Positions 27,901 to 36,998 are shown, counted from the first letter of the stretch. The stretch: DNA of 64,000 nt from Gloeocapsa sp. PCC 7428 (GCF_000317555.1 NC_019745.1:1116001-1180000), one strand, 5' to 3'. Numbers and translations are program-made. The notes: a model not told the origin generated them from the letters alone.

Positions 27901-27928
27901 AAGAGGTAGAAAACCTGCCTCTTTTTTT
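27901..27928 (+). terminator. Rho-independent terminator after rbcS
   Basis: AAGAGGTAG and CTGCCTCTT form a 9-base stem with one G.U pair and a 5-base loop, followed by a run of T (ending TTTTTTT). Good intrinsic terminator. Confidence 0.85.
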
Positions 27929-28391
27929 ACTGAATAGAATTTATTGCGCTTTAGAAATTGAGTATTTAGTAAAAGTTTTGAATTCACCGAAAATACTTTA
28001 AGGTGAAAATGTATTAACTGGATTTGTTTTAGAAATAACAAACTGCATGAAAAGAATTGCGAATAAAGTCGCTACTATATAAACAAAATCCACTGACCTG
28101 GTCTTACTGCTAAAAGTAAAAGTCTTGTTTTAGTGTACGAAGGTACACTTTGCTTAGGTAGCCCCGACTTCAGTCGGGACGTATCTGTGATTCATGCAGG
28201 ATATCTATTGTATGAAAAATTATTTATAATGATTAGTCATTGCTACCGCTAATTTATAGAAAAATCATAATAATTTATTGTAATTATTACCAAGAAATTA
28301 AGCGAGCTAAAAACTTGGTACAAGTGTGCTTGCAACTGCCAGAAAAAATTAAGATTGTCTTAAATCCTAAATTGGGTACTATTGTAAATTC
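27929..28391. other. Intergenic region before rca with an interspersed repeat
   Basis: 463 bases. The central third is the multi-hairpin repeat (28059-28181). The remainder is AT-rich and must hold the rca promoter; I see no open frame and no regulator box I would defend. Confidence 0.4.
28059..28181. repeat. Diverged copy of the multi-hairpin interspersed repeat
   Basis: GCGAATAAAGTCGCTACTA at the start, GTGTAC-gaag-GTACAC (28133-28148) and CCCGACT-tc-AGTCGGG (28163-28178). Order and spacing match the 24231 copy. The third hairpin has diverged by paired changes that keep the stem (GTGTGC/GCACAC there, GTGTAC/GTACAC here). Confidence 0.8.
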
Positions 28392-29780
28392 ATGAGTTAC
28401 TATATCTCCCCCCGCTTTCTCGATAAACTTGCTGTTCATATCACGAAAAACTTTCTCGATCTTCCAGGAATCCGCGTACCGCTGATTTTAGGTATTCATG
28501 GTCGCAAAGGTGAAGGAAAGACCTTTCAATGCGAGTTAGTTTTTGAACGCATGGGAATTGAAGTTATTCACATCTCTGGTGGAGAACTCGAAAGCCCAGA
28601 CGCAGGCGATCCAGCACGACTCATTCGTTTGCGCTATCGCGAAGCTGCGGAATTAATTAAAGTGCGCGGTAAAATGGTGGCACTGATGATCAACGACCTT
28701 GATGCTGGTGCAGGAAGATTCGACGAAGGAACGCAGTATACCGTAAATACGCAGTTAGTCAACGCCACGTTGATGAATATTGCTGATAATCCTACTGATG
28801 TGCAACTTCCTGGAAGCTACGATTCAACACCATTACACCGCGTCCCAATTATCGTCACAGGCAACGATTTTTCCACATTGTACGCCCCGCTGATTCGCGA
28901 AGGGCGAATGGAAAAGTTTTATTGGGAACCGGATCGCGACGATAAAATTGGTATCGTTGGTGGAATTTTTGCAGAAGATGGACTATCGGCGCAAGAAGTG
29001 ACTCAACTTGTTGATGCATTTCCCGATCAAGCGATTGACTTTTTCAGCGCCTTGCGATCGCGCGTATACGACGAACAAATTCGCCGCTTTATCCATGAAA
29101 CTGGTATTGAGCGCGTATCATTACGTGTCGTAAATAGTACCGAAGGGCCACCCGTCTTTCAAAAACCAGATTTCAGGTTATCGCATTTACTTGAATCAGG
29201 AAATTTCATGGTTCAAGAACAGCAACGTGTTGAAAGTTCGCGATTAGTTCATGAATACAACCAAGCTTTGTACTACGCAAACCGCAACCCGATTAGTGCT
29301 AATCGCGGACACGCGATCGCGCCAGCAGCAAATCCAACACCTACTCCCACACAGCAACCTACTCCAGAATCCAATTCTGAACATCATACAGTTGAAAAGA
29401 CAAAGAAACCCGTTGGCTTTCAATCAACACGCTACGAACCTAGCTCATTAACTCCTCCGCGCTACAATGGATTTAATACTTCAACAAACCGCCATAACGA
29501 AGTTCTCACGCGTAGAGTGGGCTTAGAAACATTAGAGCAAGTCAAAAATTTGATTGCTCAAGGGTATCATATTGGTATTGAATATGTAGATAAACGACGT
29601 TTCAGTACTGGTTCTTGGCAAAGCTGTAGCCCAGCAATTCATGGCGAATCAGAAGCTGTCATCGCTTTGGAAACGTGCTTAGATGAGCATACTGGTGACT
29701 ATGTACGAATTTTTGGTGTAGATCCCAAAAATAAGCGTCGGATTATGGAGACGATTATCCAAAGACCAGATAACAATTAA
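28392..29780 (+). CDS. rca: RuBisCO activase with C-terminal small-subunit-like domain
   Basis: AAA+ protein that remodels inhibited RuBisCO. Walker A is GRKGEGKTFQ, the Walker B region is VALMINDLDAGAG, and an arginine-rich segment (VPIIVTGNDFSTLYAPLIRE, GRMEKFYWEPDRDD) matches plant and cyanobacterial Rca. After a disordered linker rich in Pro, Thr and Ser (residues about 305-375) comes an 85-residue RbcS-like module (LETLEQVKNLIAQGYHIGIE, FSTGSWQSCSP, VRIFGVDPKNKRRIMETI). That SSUL domain is known to bind RuBisCO and recruit Rca into carboxysomes. 462 residues. It lies about 550 bases downstream of rbcS. Confidence 0.95.
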   Translation: MSYYISPRFLDKLAVHITKNFLDLPGIRVPLILGIHGRKGEGKTFQCELVFERMGIEVIHISGGELESPDAGDPARLIRLRYREAAELIKVRGKMVALMINDLDAGAGRFDEGTQYTVNTQLVNATLMNIADNPTDVQLPGSYDSTPLHRVPIIVTGNDFSTLYAPLIREGRMEKFYWEPDRDDKIGIVGGIFAEDGLSAQEVTQLVDAFPDQAIDFFSALRSRVYDEQIRRFIHETGIERVSLRVVNSTEGPPVFQKPDFRLSHLLESGNFMVQEQQRVESSRLVHEYNQALYYANRNPISANRGHAIAPAANPTPTPTQQPTPESNSEHHTVEKTKKPVGFQSTRYEPSSLTPPRYNGFNTSTNRHNEVLTRRVGLETLEQVKNLIAQGYHIGIEYVDKRRFSTGSWQSCSPAIHGESEAVIALETCLDEHTGDYVRIFGVDPKNKRRIMETIIQRPDNN

Positions 29781-29789
29781 GCAGTGCAG

Positions 29790-30347
29790 CTAGTTGTTGA
29801 AAGTCAAAGGAAAATTAGCGTGGATTGTCCACTGTTTACCGTTATGAAGTAGTAACGTTAAATCAGTTGTTGTAAACTCAAAGTACAACTTTTGGTGTTG
29901 AAATTGCATCCACGCTGCTTTGAAATTCTGCCGTGTTAAGTCGCGAAATGCAACGGTCATGTGCGGAGCAAAAGGACGTGTTTTAGAAACAGGATCGACA
30001 ATTCCTATCGATTCACACTGCGCCATTAAATCAGCTTGTACAGCTAATAACTCTGGAGATTTGCGGACATTAACGTAAATTACGCGCGGCGAGAAAGCAC
30101 CAAATCCATCGGGCACAATTGGTACTGGCGATCGCTGCTGGGCAAAGTTGCCAAGAAGCGTTTCTAATTGGCTAACGCGCTCAACATCCCAAAGAAACGG
30201 CGGCTGTAATGTAATATGCGGCGGCGATCGCAACGCACCCTGACTACTATAATGCTCTGCAAAATGCTGCTGAATTTCTCGAACGCGAGTTTGAATTTCC
30301 AACGGCGGCAATAAAGCAATAAAATAGCGATTGGTTATTTGAGCCAA
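29790..30347 (-). CDS. 2'-5' RNA ligase / LigT-like 2H phosphoesterase family protein
   Basis: The two HxT motifs of the 2H phosphoesterase superfamily are present as HITLQPPF and HMTVAF, in a 185-residue protein that begins YFIALLPPLEIQTRVREIQQ. Members hydrolyse 2',3'-cyclic phosphates or ligate 2'-5' RNA ends in vitro; in vivo roles are unclear. Convergent with rca, nine bases apart, and divergent from the YCII gene. Confidence 0.88.
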   Translation of the reverse strand: MAQITNRYFIALLPPLEIQTRVREIQQHFAEHYSSQGALRSPPHITLQPPFLWDVERVSQLETLLGNFAQQRSPVPIVPDGFGAFSPRVIYVNVRKSPELLAVQADLMAQCESIGIVDPVSKTRPFAPHMTVAFRDLTRQNFKAAWMQFQHQKLYFEFTTTDLTLLLHNGKQWTIHANFPLTFNN

Positions 30348-30404
30348 GGATTCTGATAACCTACGAAAACTTTCTCTGTATATTATTGCTGAGGATCAAC
30401 ATAA

Positions 30405-30671
30405 ATGCCTTGGTTTGTCAAGATTGAAGAAGGCATAGTCGAAAAGCCAGAGTTTGACCTGCACGTACCTGCACATAAAGCTTATGTCAAAGAATTGATT
30501 GCCAACGGACATCAAGCCCGTAGCGGCTATTGGACTCAACGCGGTGGTGGGATGATGGTGTTTCAAGCTGCATCACTTGAAGAAGCCAAAGCGATCGTTG
30601 CCAAAGATCCATTAATTCAAAACGGTTGTGTAAGCTACAAGCTCTACGAGTGGCAAGTCGTGGTTGAATAA
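30405..30671 (+). CDS. YCII-like domain protein
   Basis: 88 residues. The small ferredoxin-like YCII fold is recognised from HKAYVKELIANGHQARSGYW, GGGMMVFQAASLEEAKAIVA and KDPLIQNGCVSYKLYEW. The conserved His near residue 23 is the usual putative active-site residue. Enzymatic function of most YCII proteins is unknown. A gene, SRP RNA and phasin-like protein follow on the same strand. Confidence 0.88.
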   Translation: MPWFVKIEEGIVEKPEFDLHVPAHKAYVKELIANGHQARSGYWTQRGGGMMVFQAASLEEAKAIVAKDPLIQNGCVSYKLYEWQVVVE

Positions 30672-30696
30672 TTAAGTTAATGGATGAAAAAAAGCT

Positions 30697-30759
30697 GGTC
30701 ATCGGTAACTGGTAATTGGTAGAAAGATTAATCAACTTTCAATTACCTATTACCCAACC
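30697..30759. repeat. Heptamer-phased inverted repeat upstream of the SRP RNA
   Basis: Nine consecutive 7-base units: GGTCATC, GGTAACT, GGTAATT, GGTAGAA, AGATTAA, TCAACTT, TCAATTA, CCTATTA, CCCAACC. The first half (GGT-type units) is the inverse complement of the second (TCA/CC-type), so it can fold into a long imperfect hairpin. It lies between the YCII gene and the SRP RNA. Confidence 0.75.
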
Positions 30760-30808
30760 AAGAATAGTACAACTTAGCAATTGCGCTTCTAAAGTGTTAT
30801 CCTAGATT

Positions 30809-30906
30809 TAGACCTGGACCCATGCAATCATAACGCCCAAATCTTGTCAGGACCGGAAGGTAGCAGCAATACGGGATGCTTGTGATAGGCGTGGACTCCG
30901 GGTCGC
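30809..30906 (+). ncRNA. ffs: Signal recognition particle RNA (4.5S-type)
   Basis: The invariant helix 8 core is present as GTCAGGACCGGAAGGTAGCA (30846-30865) with the GGAA tetraloop and the downstream partner. The ends pair: GACCTGGACCC near 30811 with GGACTCCGGGTC ending near 30904. About 97 bases, the small bacterial form without an Alu domain. It binds Ffh to target membrane proteins. Exact ends are estimated from pairing. Confidence 0.93.
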
Positions 30907-30923
30907 CTTAGTTTAGGGAGCAA

Positions 30924-31310
30924 ATGACTACTATGCCTGGATTTGGAGATGTAGTACAAAGAGCTTTTTATCTCGGCGTTGGGCTAGCTTCTTATGCAGG
31001 CGAGAAAGCAGGCGGGAAATTATCAGAATTGCGATCGCAAGCCCAGAAGCTAGCAGAAGAAATGGTCGCTCGTGGTGAAATGACGACAGAAGAAGCTAAG
31101 CACTTCGTCGAAGACTTGATGCAGCAAGCACAACAATCGTCTGTGAATGAGCCAAGCGCTAGCAATCAAAACAGAGAACCACGTCGCATCGAAATTTTGA
31201 CTGATGACGAAACAACGACGGTGCAGCAAGACGATCAAGACGTGGAGAAGCTGCGTCAGCAAGTATTGGGACTACAAGAAGAATTACAAAGACTTAAGCG
31301 ACAACAATAA
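30924..31310 (+). CDS. Phasin-like coiled-coil protein
   Basis: 128 residues. An amphipathic N-terminal half (VVQRAFYLGVGLASYAGEKA, ELRSQAQKLAEEMVARGEMT) resembles phasin/PhaF-type helices and the heat-shock-like helical proteins of cyanobacteria; a polar linker leads to a C-terminal coiled coil (DVEKLRQQVLGLQEELQRLK). Binding of a granule or membrane surface is possible but inferred. ATG 30924 follows AGGGAG by three bases; ATG 30933 has better spacing. It begins about 20 bases past the SRP RNA. Confidence 0.75.
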   Translation: MTTMPGFGDVVQRAFYLGVGLASYAGEKAGGKLSELRSQAQKLAEEMVARGEMTTEEAKHFVEDLMQQAQQSSVNEPSASNQNREPRRIEILTDDETTTVQQDDQDVEKLRQQVLGLQEELQRLKRQQ

Positions 31311-31477
31311 CATTATTCTCAGTTGAAATTCTTCATTTGTTGCATTAAGTTGCGATTGATGGAGACTTTTGTCTGTCACTACTGTTTTTAGACTATAGAT
31401 CGAATAGGGCAAGCTAACTCAATTAAGTTGAGTAGCCTATCCTGTTCCTTCGCGAGTTAATGAGGACATAGCCGTTT

Positions 31478-31873
31478 ATGGAAAAGTGGCAAAAAGATTT
31501 TTTTGAAATGCTAGAAACAGTCGCAGACGAAGTAGAACGATTCTTCCAAGGAGTTTCAGAAGTTGTTGATTCAGTATTTGAGATTTCTGAAGAAATAACT
31601 GAGCAAGTCCACTATACAATTGCTACGGAAATTGACCAGTATTTGAACGACCTAGCCGATCCGCTACTTGAAGTTTACTGGGATTTAGAAGAATTTGTCG
31701 GAGAAGCTGAACATTCTTTTCCGTATGAAGTTGAACCGAGTCTAGAAAAGAATGCTGCGTGTATCGGTTGTCGTTACTACCACGGTCAAGTGTACAGCGG
31801 AAACTTGTTAGTTTGTGCAATGCATCCTTATGGTTGGGATGACAACAATTGTCCAGATTGGGAGCAATACTAG
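31478..31873 (+). CDS. Small acidic protein with C-terminal four-cysteine motif
   Basis: 131 residues, no family name recognised. The N-terminal 85 residues are acidic and helical (FFEMLETVADEVERFFQGVS, EISEEITEQVHYTIATEIDQ). The C-terminus has four Cys in the pattern CIGCRYYHG, VCAMHPYG and NNCPDWE, with two His nearby, which could bind zinc or an iron-sulfur centre. ATG 31478 is the start. The gene ends 22 bases before the queF start, suggesting a shared transcript, but no link to queuosine synthesis is evident. Confidence 0.75.
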   Translation: MEKWQKDFFEMLETVADEVERFFQGVSEVVDSVFEISEEITEQVHYTIATEIDQYLNDLADPLLEVYWDLEEFVGEAEHSFPYEVEPSLEKNAACIGCRYYHGQVYSGNLLVCAMHPYGWDDNNCPDWEQY

Positions 31874-31895
31874 AAATTGGCAAGAATTGTGGTTT

Positions 31896-32390
31896 ATGAG
31901 CAACGAATCAAGTTTAGTGCAAAGTGGAACTGAAGCAAGCTTAGCTGCTGATAATGAAACTGTTGAGCAACAGAAGTATGGTGAACGTCATATTGCTGAA
32001 GGAAAACTGATTACCTTTCCTAACCCGCGTATTGGACGCTGGTACAACATTTACATTACTTTGCCAGAATTTACGTGTAAGTGTCCTTTTTCGGGTTATC
32101 CTGACTTTGCCACGATTTATATTAATTACGTTCCCAACGAGCGCGTCGTCGAGCTTAAGGCAATCAAACTTTATATTAACAGTTACCGCGATCGCTACAT
32201 CTCGCATGAAGAATCAATCAACCAGATTTTAGATGATTTCGTTGCCGCGTGCGACCCTCTCGAAGTTCACATCAAGGGAGATTTCAATCCTCGCGGTAAT
32301 GTACACACCGTTATCGAAGTCACTCACAAACGCGAGCAAACGCCAGCACAAAGCACCATCCTAACTCGTAAAGAGTCAGACTTGAAGTAA
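31896..32390 (+). CDS. queF: NADPH-dependent 7-cyano-7-deazaguanine reductase (QueF)
   Basis: QueF reduces preQ0 to preQ1, the only known nitrile-to-amine reduction in biology, for queuosine tRNA modification. Active-site Cys63 and Asp70 are in TCKCPFSGYPDF. The family motif ELKAIKLYINSYRD follows, then FNPRGNVHTVIEV. The length (164 residues) is the short, unimodular type. I start at ATG 31896 (MSNESSL) because an earlier frame start at 31815 overlaps the Cys-motif gene and is not conserved-looking. A convergent ccs1 gene follows. Confidence 0.93.
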   Translation: MSNESSLVQSGTEASLAADNETVEQQKYGERHIAEGKLITFPNPRIGRWYNIYITLPEFTCKCPFSGYPDFATIYINYVPNERVVELKAIKLYINSYRDRYISHEESINQILDDFVAACDPLEVHIKGDFNPRGNVHTVIEVTHKREQTPAQSTILTRKESDLK

Positions 32391-32408
32391 GGGTATTTTT
32401 GACGACCT

Positions 32409-33797
32409 TTAGGCACTCTGCTTGGCGATCGCACTCGCAGCATCAGAAACTACAGTCGGTCCTAACTGATCTAACACAGATAAAAACTCTCGCTCAAATG
32501 CAACATGAGCGCGGTTTGTTTTACCGCCAATATATAGTTTGCCATCTTTCTGTAGTGCCCAAATTTGTGAATGCGAGATGTAACTCATGAGTACGCCTAG
32601 CATGAGTAAGCCAAAACCCGAATAAACAAAAGGAATACCTGGATCGGCTTTGATTTGCAACCCTGTACTACCGATAACTTCATCAATCTTTAACGTTACA
32701 CCATTGACCTCAACCGCCATTCCAGGACGTACAGTATTAATTAACTGCCCAGTTGTATCGTAAAGAAGTAGCATTCCTTGTAAATCTCTGGCAACAAGTG
32801 AAACTCCAGCACTTAAATCGGGTTTTGTCGGAATCCAAGTCGCCCAAAGGCGTCCTTGACCATTCGTATTCAGCCGTGCCATTGGTAGCTGTAGAATTGG
32901 ACTTTTATTCAGCCGAATGCGAATCGCCGCAATTCCCCAGTCGGTTTGATAAAAAGTTACACCGCGATAGCGTAGCGGTTCATTAACAAAAATCTTTTTA
33001 TGCTTAACTTCTTGTCCTTGATCGTCGATGACAGACAAATCTGAATAAAACTGGTCGATACCGCCCGTAGGTGTGTAGTCGATCCAAAATCGATTGACTC
33101 GTACAGACCAATTTTGAGGAATTTGTGGTGCTGCCCAAGGTCCTGCGTCAACTATATTGTGGACTTTAAAACTATCTCCACTCGCAACCATTTCTTGCGC
33201 CATAAAGCCTGTCATCGCACCCCAAATTGCGCCTACAAGAATCAAGATCATGCTGGCATGAACGACGATAGGTCCAACACGTCCTACAAGACCTCGGCTA
33301 GCGTAAAGCGCATCTCCTTCGCGAAAAACTTGATAGCGTTTTTCTATTAAAGGCACTAAGTTATCGACTGTGGCATGACTGAGTTCTGCACTCAACGCAA
33401 ACTTACGAAACTGCTGCGGCTGTTTATAAAATTTCCAGGTTCGCGAAAACCATTTCAGCGCAGGTAATTGGCGTCTAAATGTACAAGCCGTTAAGCTTGA
33501 ACCGAACAAAATCAACAGTGCTAAAAACCACCAAGTACGGTAAACATGATCTAGCCCTAAGCTTAGCAGGACTTTCCAGTTAAGAAAGCCAAATAACGCA
33601 GGATCTTCAGGATAGTTTGCTTGATAGAATGCGACAGATTGTCCTTGCTCGATAACAGTACCAGAGATACTAAAAACTGCGATCGCCAACAGCAAAATAA
33701 TTGCCAAGCGCAAGTCTGTTAATACTGGTAAAAACTCACGCCGAAAAAAGCGCCGCAGCGATAACCACAAATTTAACTTGGCAGAATCTAATGACAT
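32409..33797 (-). CDS. ccs1: Cytochrome c biogenesis protein Ccs1 (ResB/CcsB)
   Basis: With CcsA it forms the system II machine that delivers heme to c-type apocytochromes on the lumenal side of the thylakoid. Recognised by [59 protein letters not shown], and [20 protein letters not shown] with an essential-type His. About four membrane segments and a large lumenal domain, closing with [20 protein letters not shown]. 462 residues. It follows ccdA on the same strand after 18 bases. Confidence 0.95.
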   Translation of the reverse strand: MSLDSAKLNLWLSLRRFFRREFLPVLTDLRLAIILLLAIAVFSISGTVIEQGQSVAFYQANYPEDPALFGFLNWKVLLSLGLDHVYRTWWFLALLILFGSSLTACTFRRQLPALKWFSRTWKFYKQPQQFRKFALSAELSHATVDNLVPLIEKRYQVFREGDALYASRGLVGRVGPIVVHASMILILVGAIWGAMTGFMAQEMVASGDSFKVHNIVDAGPWAAPQIPQNWSVRVNRFWIDYTPTGGIDQFYSDLSVIDDQGQEVKHKKIFVNEPLRYRGVTFYQTDWGIAAIRIRLNKSPILQLPMARLNTNGQGRLWATWIPTKPDLSAGVSLVARDLQGMLLLYDTTGQLINTVRPGMAVEVNGVTLKIDEVIGSTGLQIKADPGIPFVYSGFGLLMLGVLMSYISHSQIWALQKDGKLYIGGKTNRAHVAFEREFLSVLDQLGPTVVSDAASAIAKQSA

Positions 33798-33815
33798 TGA
33801 CTTAAATTTAAATAT

Positions 33816-34556
33816 TTAAATACTTCCTACGGGAATGCGCGACAATAGTGAGAAGACGCCAAAACCAACAAGTAACGCTCCACTAACTGGTGTAATCCAA
33901 CCTGACCAGCGGCGCAATTCCAACAATTTCTTGATCGCAGCCGTAAAAGTTCCTGCCAAGATTAAAGGCACGACATAGCCAACGGTATAAGCAAGAAGTA
34001 ACGTTGCACCAAGAATTAAATCTTGCGTTGTCGCAACCCAAGCGAGTAATGTTGCTAGAACAGGTGTGCTACAAGGCGAAGCAACAACACCAAACGTCAA
34101 ACCAATCAGGTAAGAACGAAGTCCTTGGGGTAAATCTTGCGAAATCCATTCTAACCCACCGACCGATGGTAATTGTAAGGGTAACGCCTCAAGTAGATTC
34201 AGCCCCATCAAAATCGCCACGATACTAACGATAAGAGGTAGCCCAATGCCTACTTGTCCGTAAACTTGTCCTAAGAAGGCTGCGACAATACCCAAAGTTG
34301 CTAAGGTTGTTGCTAAACCTAATGCAAACCAAGTAGACATCCGCATTGCGTGCCAGCGGTTTTCGGCTTCATAGCCACCGATATAACCTACTGTAATCGG
34401 TAGCATGGAAAGCATACACGGTGTCAAGCTAGTTAACAAACCAGCCGTAAAAATTACACCAACACTCAACCAGCCAAGATGTGTCAGTTGGTCAGAGACG
34501 AGTGTATTCGCAAATTGTTCAAGTTCATACAACCGAGTTTGCCAAAGTTCGAGCAT
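33816..34556 (-). CDS. ccdA: Thiol-disulfide transporter CcdA
   Basis: CcdA passes reducing equivalents across the membrane to keep apocytochrome c cysteines reduced. Six hydrophobic segments in 246 residues. The two redox Cys are in LTPCMLSMLP and ASPCSTPVL, in the symmetrical positions expected of the DsbD/CcdA core. It lies between ftsW and ccs1, all minus strand; pairing of ccdA with ccs1 is a conserved cyanobacterial arrangement. Confidence 0.95.
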   Translation of the reverse strand: MLELWQTRLYELEQFANTLVSDQLTHLGWLSVGVIFTAGLLTSLTPCMLSMLPITVGYIGGYEAENRWHAMRMSTWFALGLATTLATLGIVAAFLGQVYGQVGIGLPLIVSIVAILMGLNLLEALPLQLPSVGGLEWISQDLPQGLRSYLIGLTFGVVASPCSTPVLATLLAWVATTQDLILGATLLLAYTVGYVVPLILAGTFTAAIKKLLELRRWSGWITPVSGALLVGFGVFSLLSRIPVGSI

Positions 34557-34619
34557 GGAGCAGATATATTGAAAGGCTGATTCTGCTTCAATTTTAACTT
34601 AGTAATGCCTGACCAAGCT

Positions 34620-35786
34620 TCAGCGCCCTTTATGGTTGGTACGTCCTGGTAAGATGACAACGTTGGCATCCGCGTTTTCTCTAGCAACACGGATCAGTAA
34701 TCCGGCGATTGCCAAGCTTGCAATAACTGAATTACTGCCATAGCTAATAAAGGGAAGTGGTAAGCCTGTTGTTGGTAAAACTCCAGTCGCAACTCCAATA
34801 TTTAGCATTGACTGTCCTACCAAAAAAATCATTGCACCAACTGCAACTAACCTGTGGACTGGGTGCCAAGCTTTGAGTGCTACGATTAACGCTAGTGTCG
34901 CATACATAAGTAATAACAGCAGCATTAATACACCACCAACAAACCCAAATTCTTCGGCAAAAACGGCAAAAATAAAGTCAGTATCTTGAATTGGTAAATA
35001 ATGTAATTTTTGTTGCGACAGTCCAAACCCTGCTCCCCACGTTCCGCCTGAACCTACGGCAAGCAAACTTTGAATCAACTGATAACCAGCGCCTGCTGGA
35101 TCGCTCCAAGGGTTTTGAAAAGACGTAATTCGCTTAAGTTGATATGAATTATAACTAACACTGATAACTGCCGCTAAGATACCTAGTAAAGCTGTTCCTG
35201 CTAAGTGAAGATATGGTAAACCTGCGGCTAGTGCTATTAACCATAACGCCATGCCACAGAGCGCGGTTGTACTTAAATTAGGTTGAAGAAGAATTCCTAC
35301 TAAAATCAGTGCAAACACTGCTAACCAAAACAAACGCGCTTGCCAGCGAATTCTCTCCCATTGCCCGAAAAGACGAGCACTTTGTAAAATTAAGAACGGC
35401 TTAATTAACTCAGACGGTTGAATCAGAATTCCTCCAATTGACAACCAGCGCCTAACATTTAAAATTTCTTCTCCTATAAGCTGGGTTGAAAAAATTAATC
35501 CTAAAAGAAGTAACACACTCCAATGCGCAATCTTAAATACAAAGCGTAAAGGTGTATGAACAAGAACGTTAAATGCCACTAAACCAATAGCCACCCCTAT
35601 CAGTTGGCGCTTGACAAAATAAAGTCCATCATTTTGTTCTACAGCAGCAACGGAATAAGACGCAGAAAATAAAATAATTAATCCGATGCACAACCACAGC
35701 AACGTTAGCCAACGCAACAGGCGGGCTTCGTTAGCCCATCCAACCACAGATTTGTCAAAGAAAGGAATTAGTTGACGGATCTGCAC
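34620..35786 (-). CDS. ftsW: FtsW/RodA/SpoVE family peptidoglycan polymerase, FtsW type
   Basis: SEDS glycosyltransferase that polymerises lipid II at the septum. About ten membrane segments. Conserved segments include LIQPSELIKPFLIL, QPNLSTTALCG, GAGYQLIQSLLAVGSGGTWG, IQDTDFIFAVFAEEFGFVGG and GLPLPFISYGSNSVIASLA. 388 residues is normal. I favour FtsW over RodA from the QDTDFIFAVFAEE context. First gene of an ftsW-ccdA-ccs1 group; the 63-base gap to ccdA has no terminator that I can see. Confidence 0.93.
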   Translation of the reverse strand: MQIRQLIPFFDKSVVGWANEARLLRWLTLLWLCIGLIILFSASYSVAAVEQNDGLYFVKRQLIGVAIGLVAFNVLVHTPLRFVFKIAHWSVLLLLGLIFSTQLIGEEILNVRRWLSIGGILIQPSELIKPFLILQSARLFGQWERIRWQARLFWLAVFALILVGILLQPNLSTTALCGMALWLIALAAGLPYLHLAGTALLGILAAVISVSYNSYQLKRITSFQNPWSDPAGAGYQLIQSLLAVGSGGTWGAGFGLSQQKLHYLPIQDTDFIFAVFAEEFGFVGGVLMLLLLLMYATLALIVALKAWHPVHRLVAVGAMIFLVGQSMLNIGVATGVLPTTGLPLPFISYGSNSVIASLAIAGLLIRVARENADANVVILPGRTNHKGR

Positions 35787-35887
35787 GGCAGTTAATTTGA
35801 GATTATGACATTATGGAGTATAGCTGCTATTTCAATAATGCGATCGCCCTGGTTTTAAGAATTATTAATCGAACTCAAATCAAATAA

Positions 35888-35910
35888 CGAGAGACCTTAA
35901 AGACCTCTCG
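35888..35910. terminator. Hairpin downstream of apcC
   Basis: CGAGAG and CTCTCG arms, 6 bases each, flanking an 11-base loop; on the minus strand it is followed by T-rich sequence (TTATTTGATTTG). It lies 26 bases past the apcC stop and probably ends the apc operon. Confidence 0.6.
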
Positions 35911-35935
35911 CTTAAATCGAAAAATATCAGAACAA

Positions 35936-36139
35936 TTACAGCAATCCTGTATTGACTCCTGGCTTTCCTGTTGCTAGTTCCACCTTCACAATCTTGCCAC
36001 CCATTTTCATAATTCTTTGCTGTTCCCGAAACCAGTTGTCATAAGGAACGAGCTTGGTGAAATATGTATTTTGCAATTCCCGCTGTGTTCTAATTCGAGT
36101 TTGACTAGGAACACATGCAGTGACTTTAAACATCCGCAT
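35936..36139 (-). CDS. apcC: Phycobilisome core linker ApcC (7.8 kDa)
   Basis: 67-residue CpcD-type small linker that caps allophycocyanin trimers in the phycobilisome core. Sequence MRMFKVTACVPSQTRIRTQR, then ELQNTYFTKLVPYDNWFREQ is characteristic. Start ATG 36139, with AAGGAG 11 bases upstream; ATG 36133 is an alternative. Last gene of the apcE-apcA-apcB-apcC set. Confidence 0.97.
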   Translation of the reverse strand: MRMFKVTACVPSQTRIRTQRELQNTYFTKLVPYDNWFREQQRIMKMGGKIVKVELATGKPGVNTGLL

Positions 36140-36450
36140 TAGCTGAGTTTCTCCTTGATTATTGAATTTGGAAAATTTTTGATTTCAAGTGGCTTAAGGG
36201 CAACAAACTACCACAGCTACCCTATTTTCCCATGTGTTTACGCAATTTTTTAATAATTGAACAATTTTGGTTAATTGCTCAAAGGCTGGAAGTCAAGCGT
36301 CAATACCAAACCTTTAACACTTATTGCCTCTCTCTGAAGCTTTGAATAAGCGATTAAAACGTCTTAGCACTCACGATCAACTTCCAGACCTCAATTTAAG
36401 GAGAGTTACCTTAAAGCTTTAGCTGCTACCTTGCTTGTGTAGACGAGGAA
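36140..36450 (-). other. Intercistronic leader between apcB and apcC with inverted repeats
   Basis: 311 bases. Long inverted repeat arms CTGGAAGT (about 36283) and ACTTCCAG (about 36381), and a short hairpin TTAAGG-agagtta-CCTTAA near 36397. Likely transcribed as part of the apc message, where the stems could limit read-through or stabilise the upstream mRNA; apcC is made in lower amount than apcA and apcB in other cyanobacteria. Confidence 0.4.
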
Positions 36451-36936
36451 TTAGCTTAAGCCAGAACAGATGTAGTCGAAATAAACACCCATTTCTTTAC
36501 CAGCATCAGGACCAACTAAGCTAGCAGTGACTTCTTTCATTGCTTGAATAGCTTGTACTGTTGCTCCAATGGGAACACCCAACGAGTTGTAGGTTTCTTT
36601 GAGACCATTGAGTACGCGCTCATCTAGAATCGAAGGATCGCCAGCAAGCATTGCGTAGGTAGAGTAGCGCAGGTAATAGTCGAGGTCGCGGATGCAAGCA
36701 GCATAGCGACGAGTTGTATACATATTACCGCCTGGGCGAGTGATGTCAGAGTAAAGCAGCGATTTTGCTACTGCTTCTTTAACAATTGCTGCCGCATTAG
36801 CGCTAATAGTTGTCGCAGCACGTACGCGGAGTTCACCGGTTTGGAAGTAGCCTTTTAGCTTTTCCATTGCCGAATTATCGAGGTACTTACCTTGTACGTC
36901 TGAAGCATTAATTACTGCTGTAATTGCGTCTTGCAT
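36451..36936 (-). CDS. apcB: Allophycocyanin beta subunit
   Basis: 161-residue biliprotein. Phycocyanobilin-binding Cys81 in RRYAACIRD and Asn71 (methylated in the family) in PGGNMYTT. Forms alpha-beta monomers and trimers of the phycobilisome core with ApcA. A strong leader with AAGGAATTAA precedes ATG 36936. 62 bases separate it from apcA. Confidence 0.98.
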   Translation of the reverse strand: MQDAITAVINASDVQGKYLDNSAMEKLKGYFQTGELRVRAATTISANAAAIVKEAVAKSLLYSDITRPGGNMYTTRRYAACIRDLDYYLRYSTYAMLAGDPSILDERVLNGLKETYNSLGVPIGATVQAIQAMKEVTASLVGPDAGKEMGVYFDYICSGLS

Positions 36937-36998
36937 GGTTTTAATTCCTTATTTCCCACCGTGTTGCAATGATTAATTTAAAAGTAGGTTTTTCTACC

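Noticed and set aside
31815-31895. Longer N-terminus for QueF
   Set aside because: Overlaps the upstream gene; the extra residues do not fit the family, and ATG 31896 gives the usual length.
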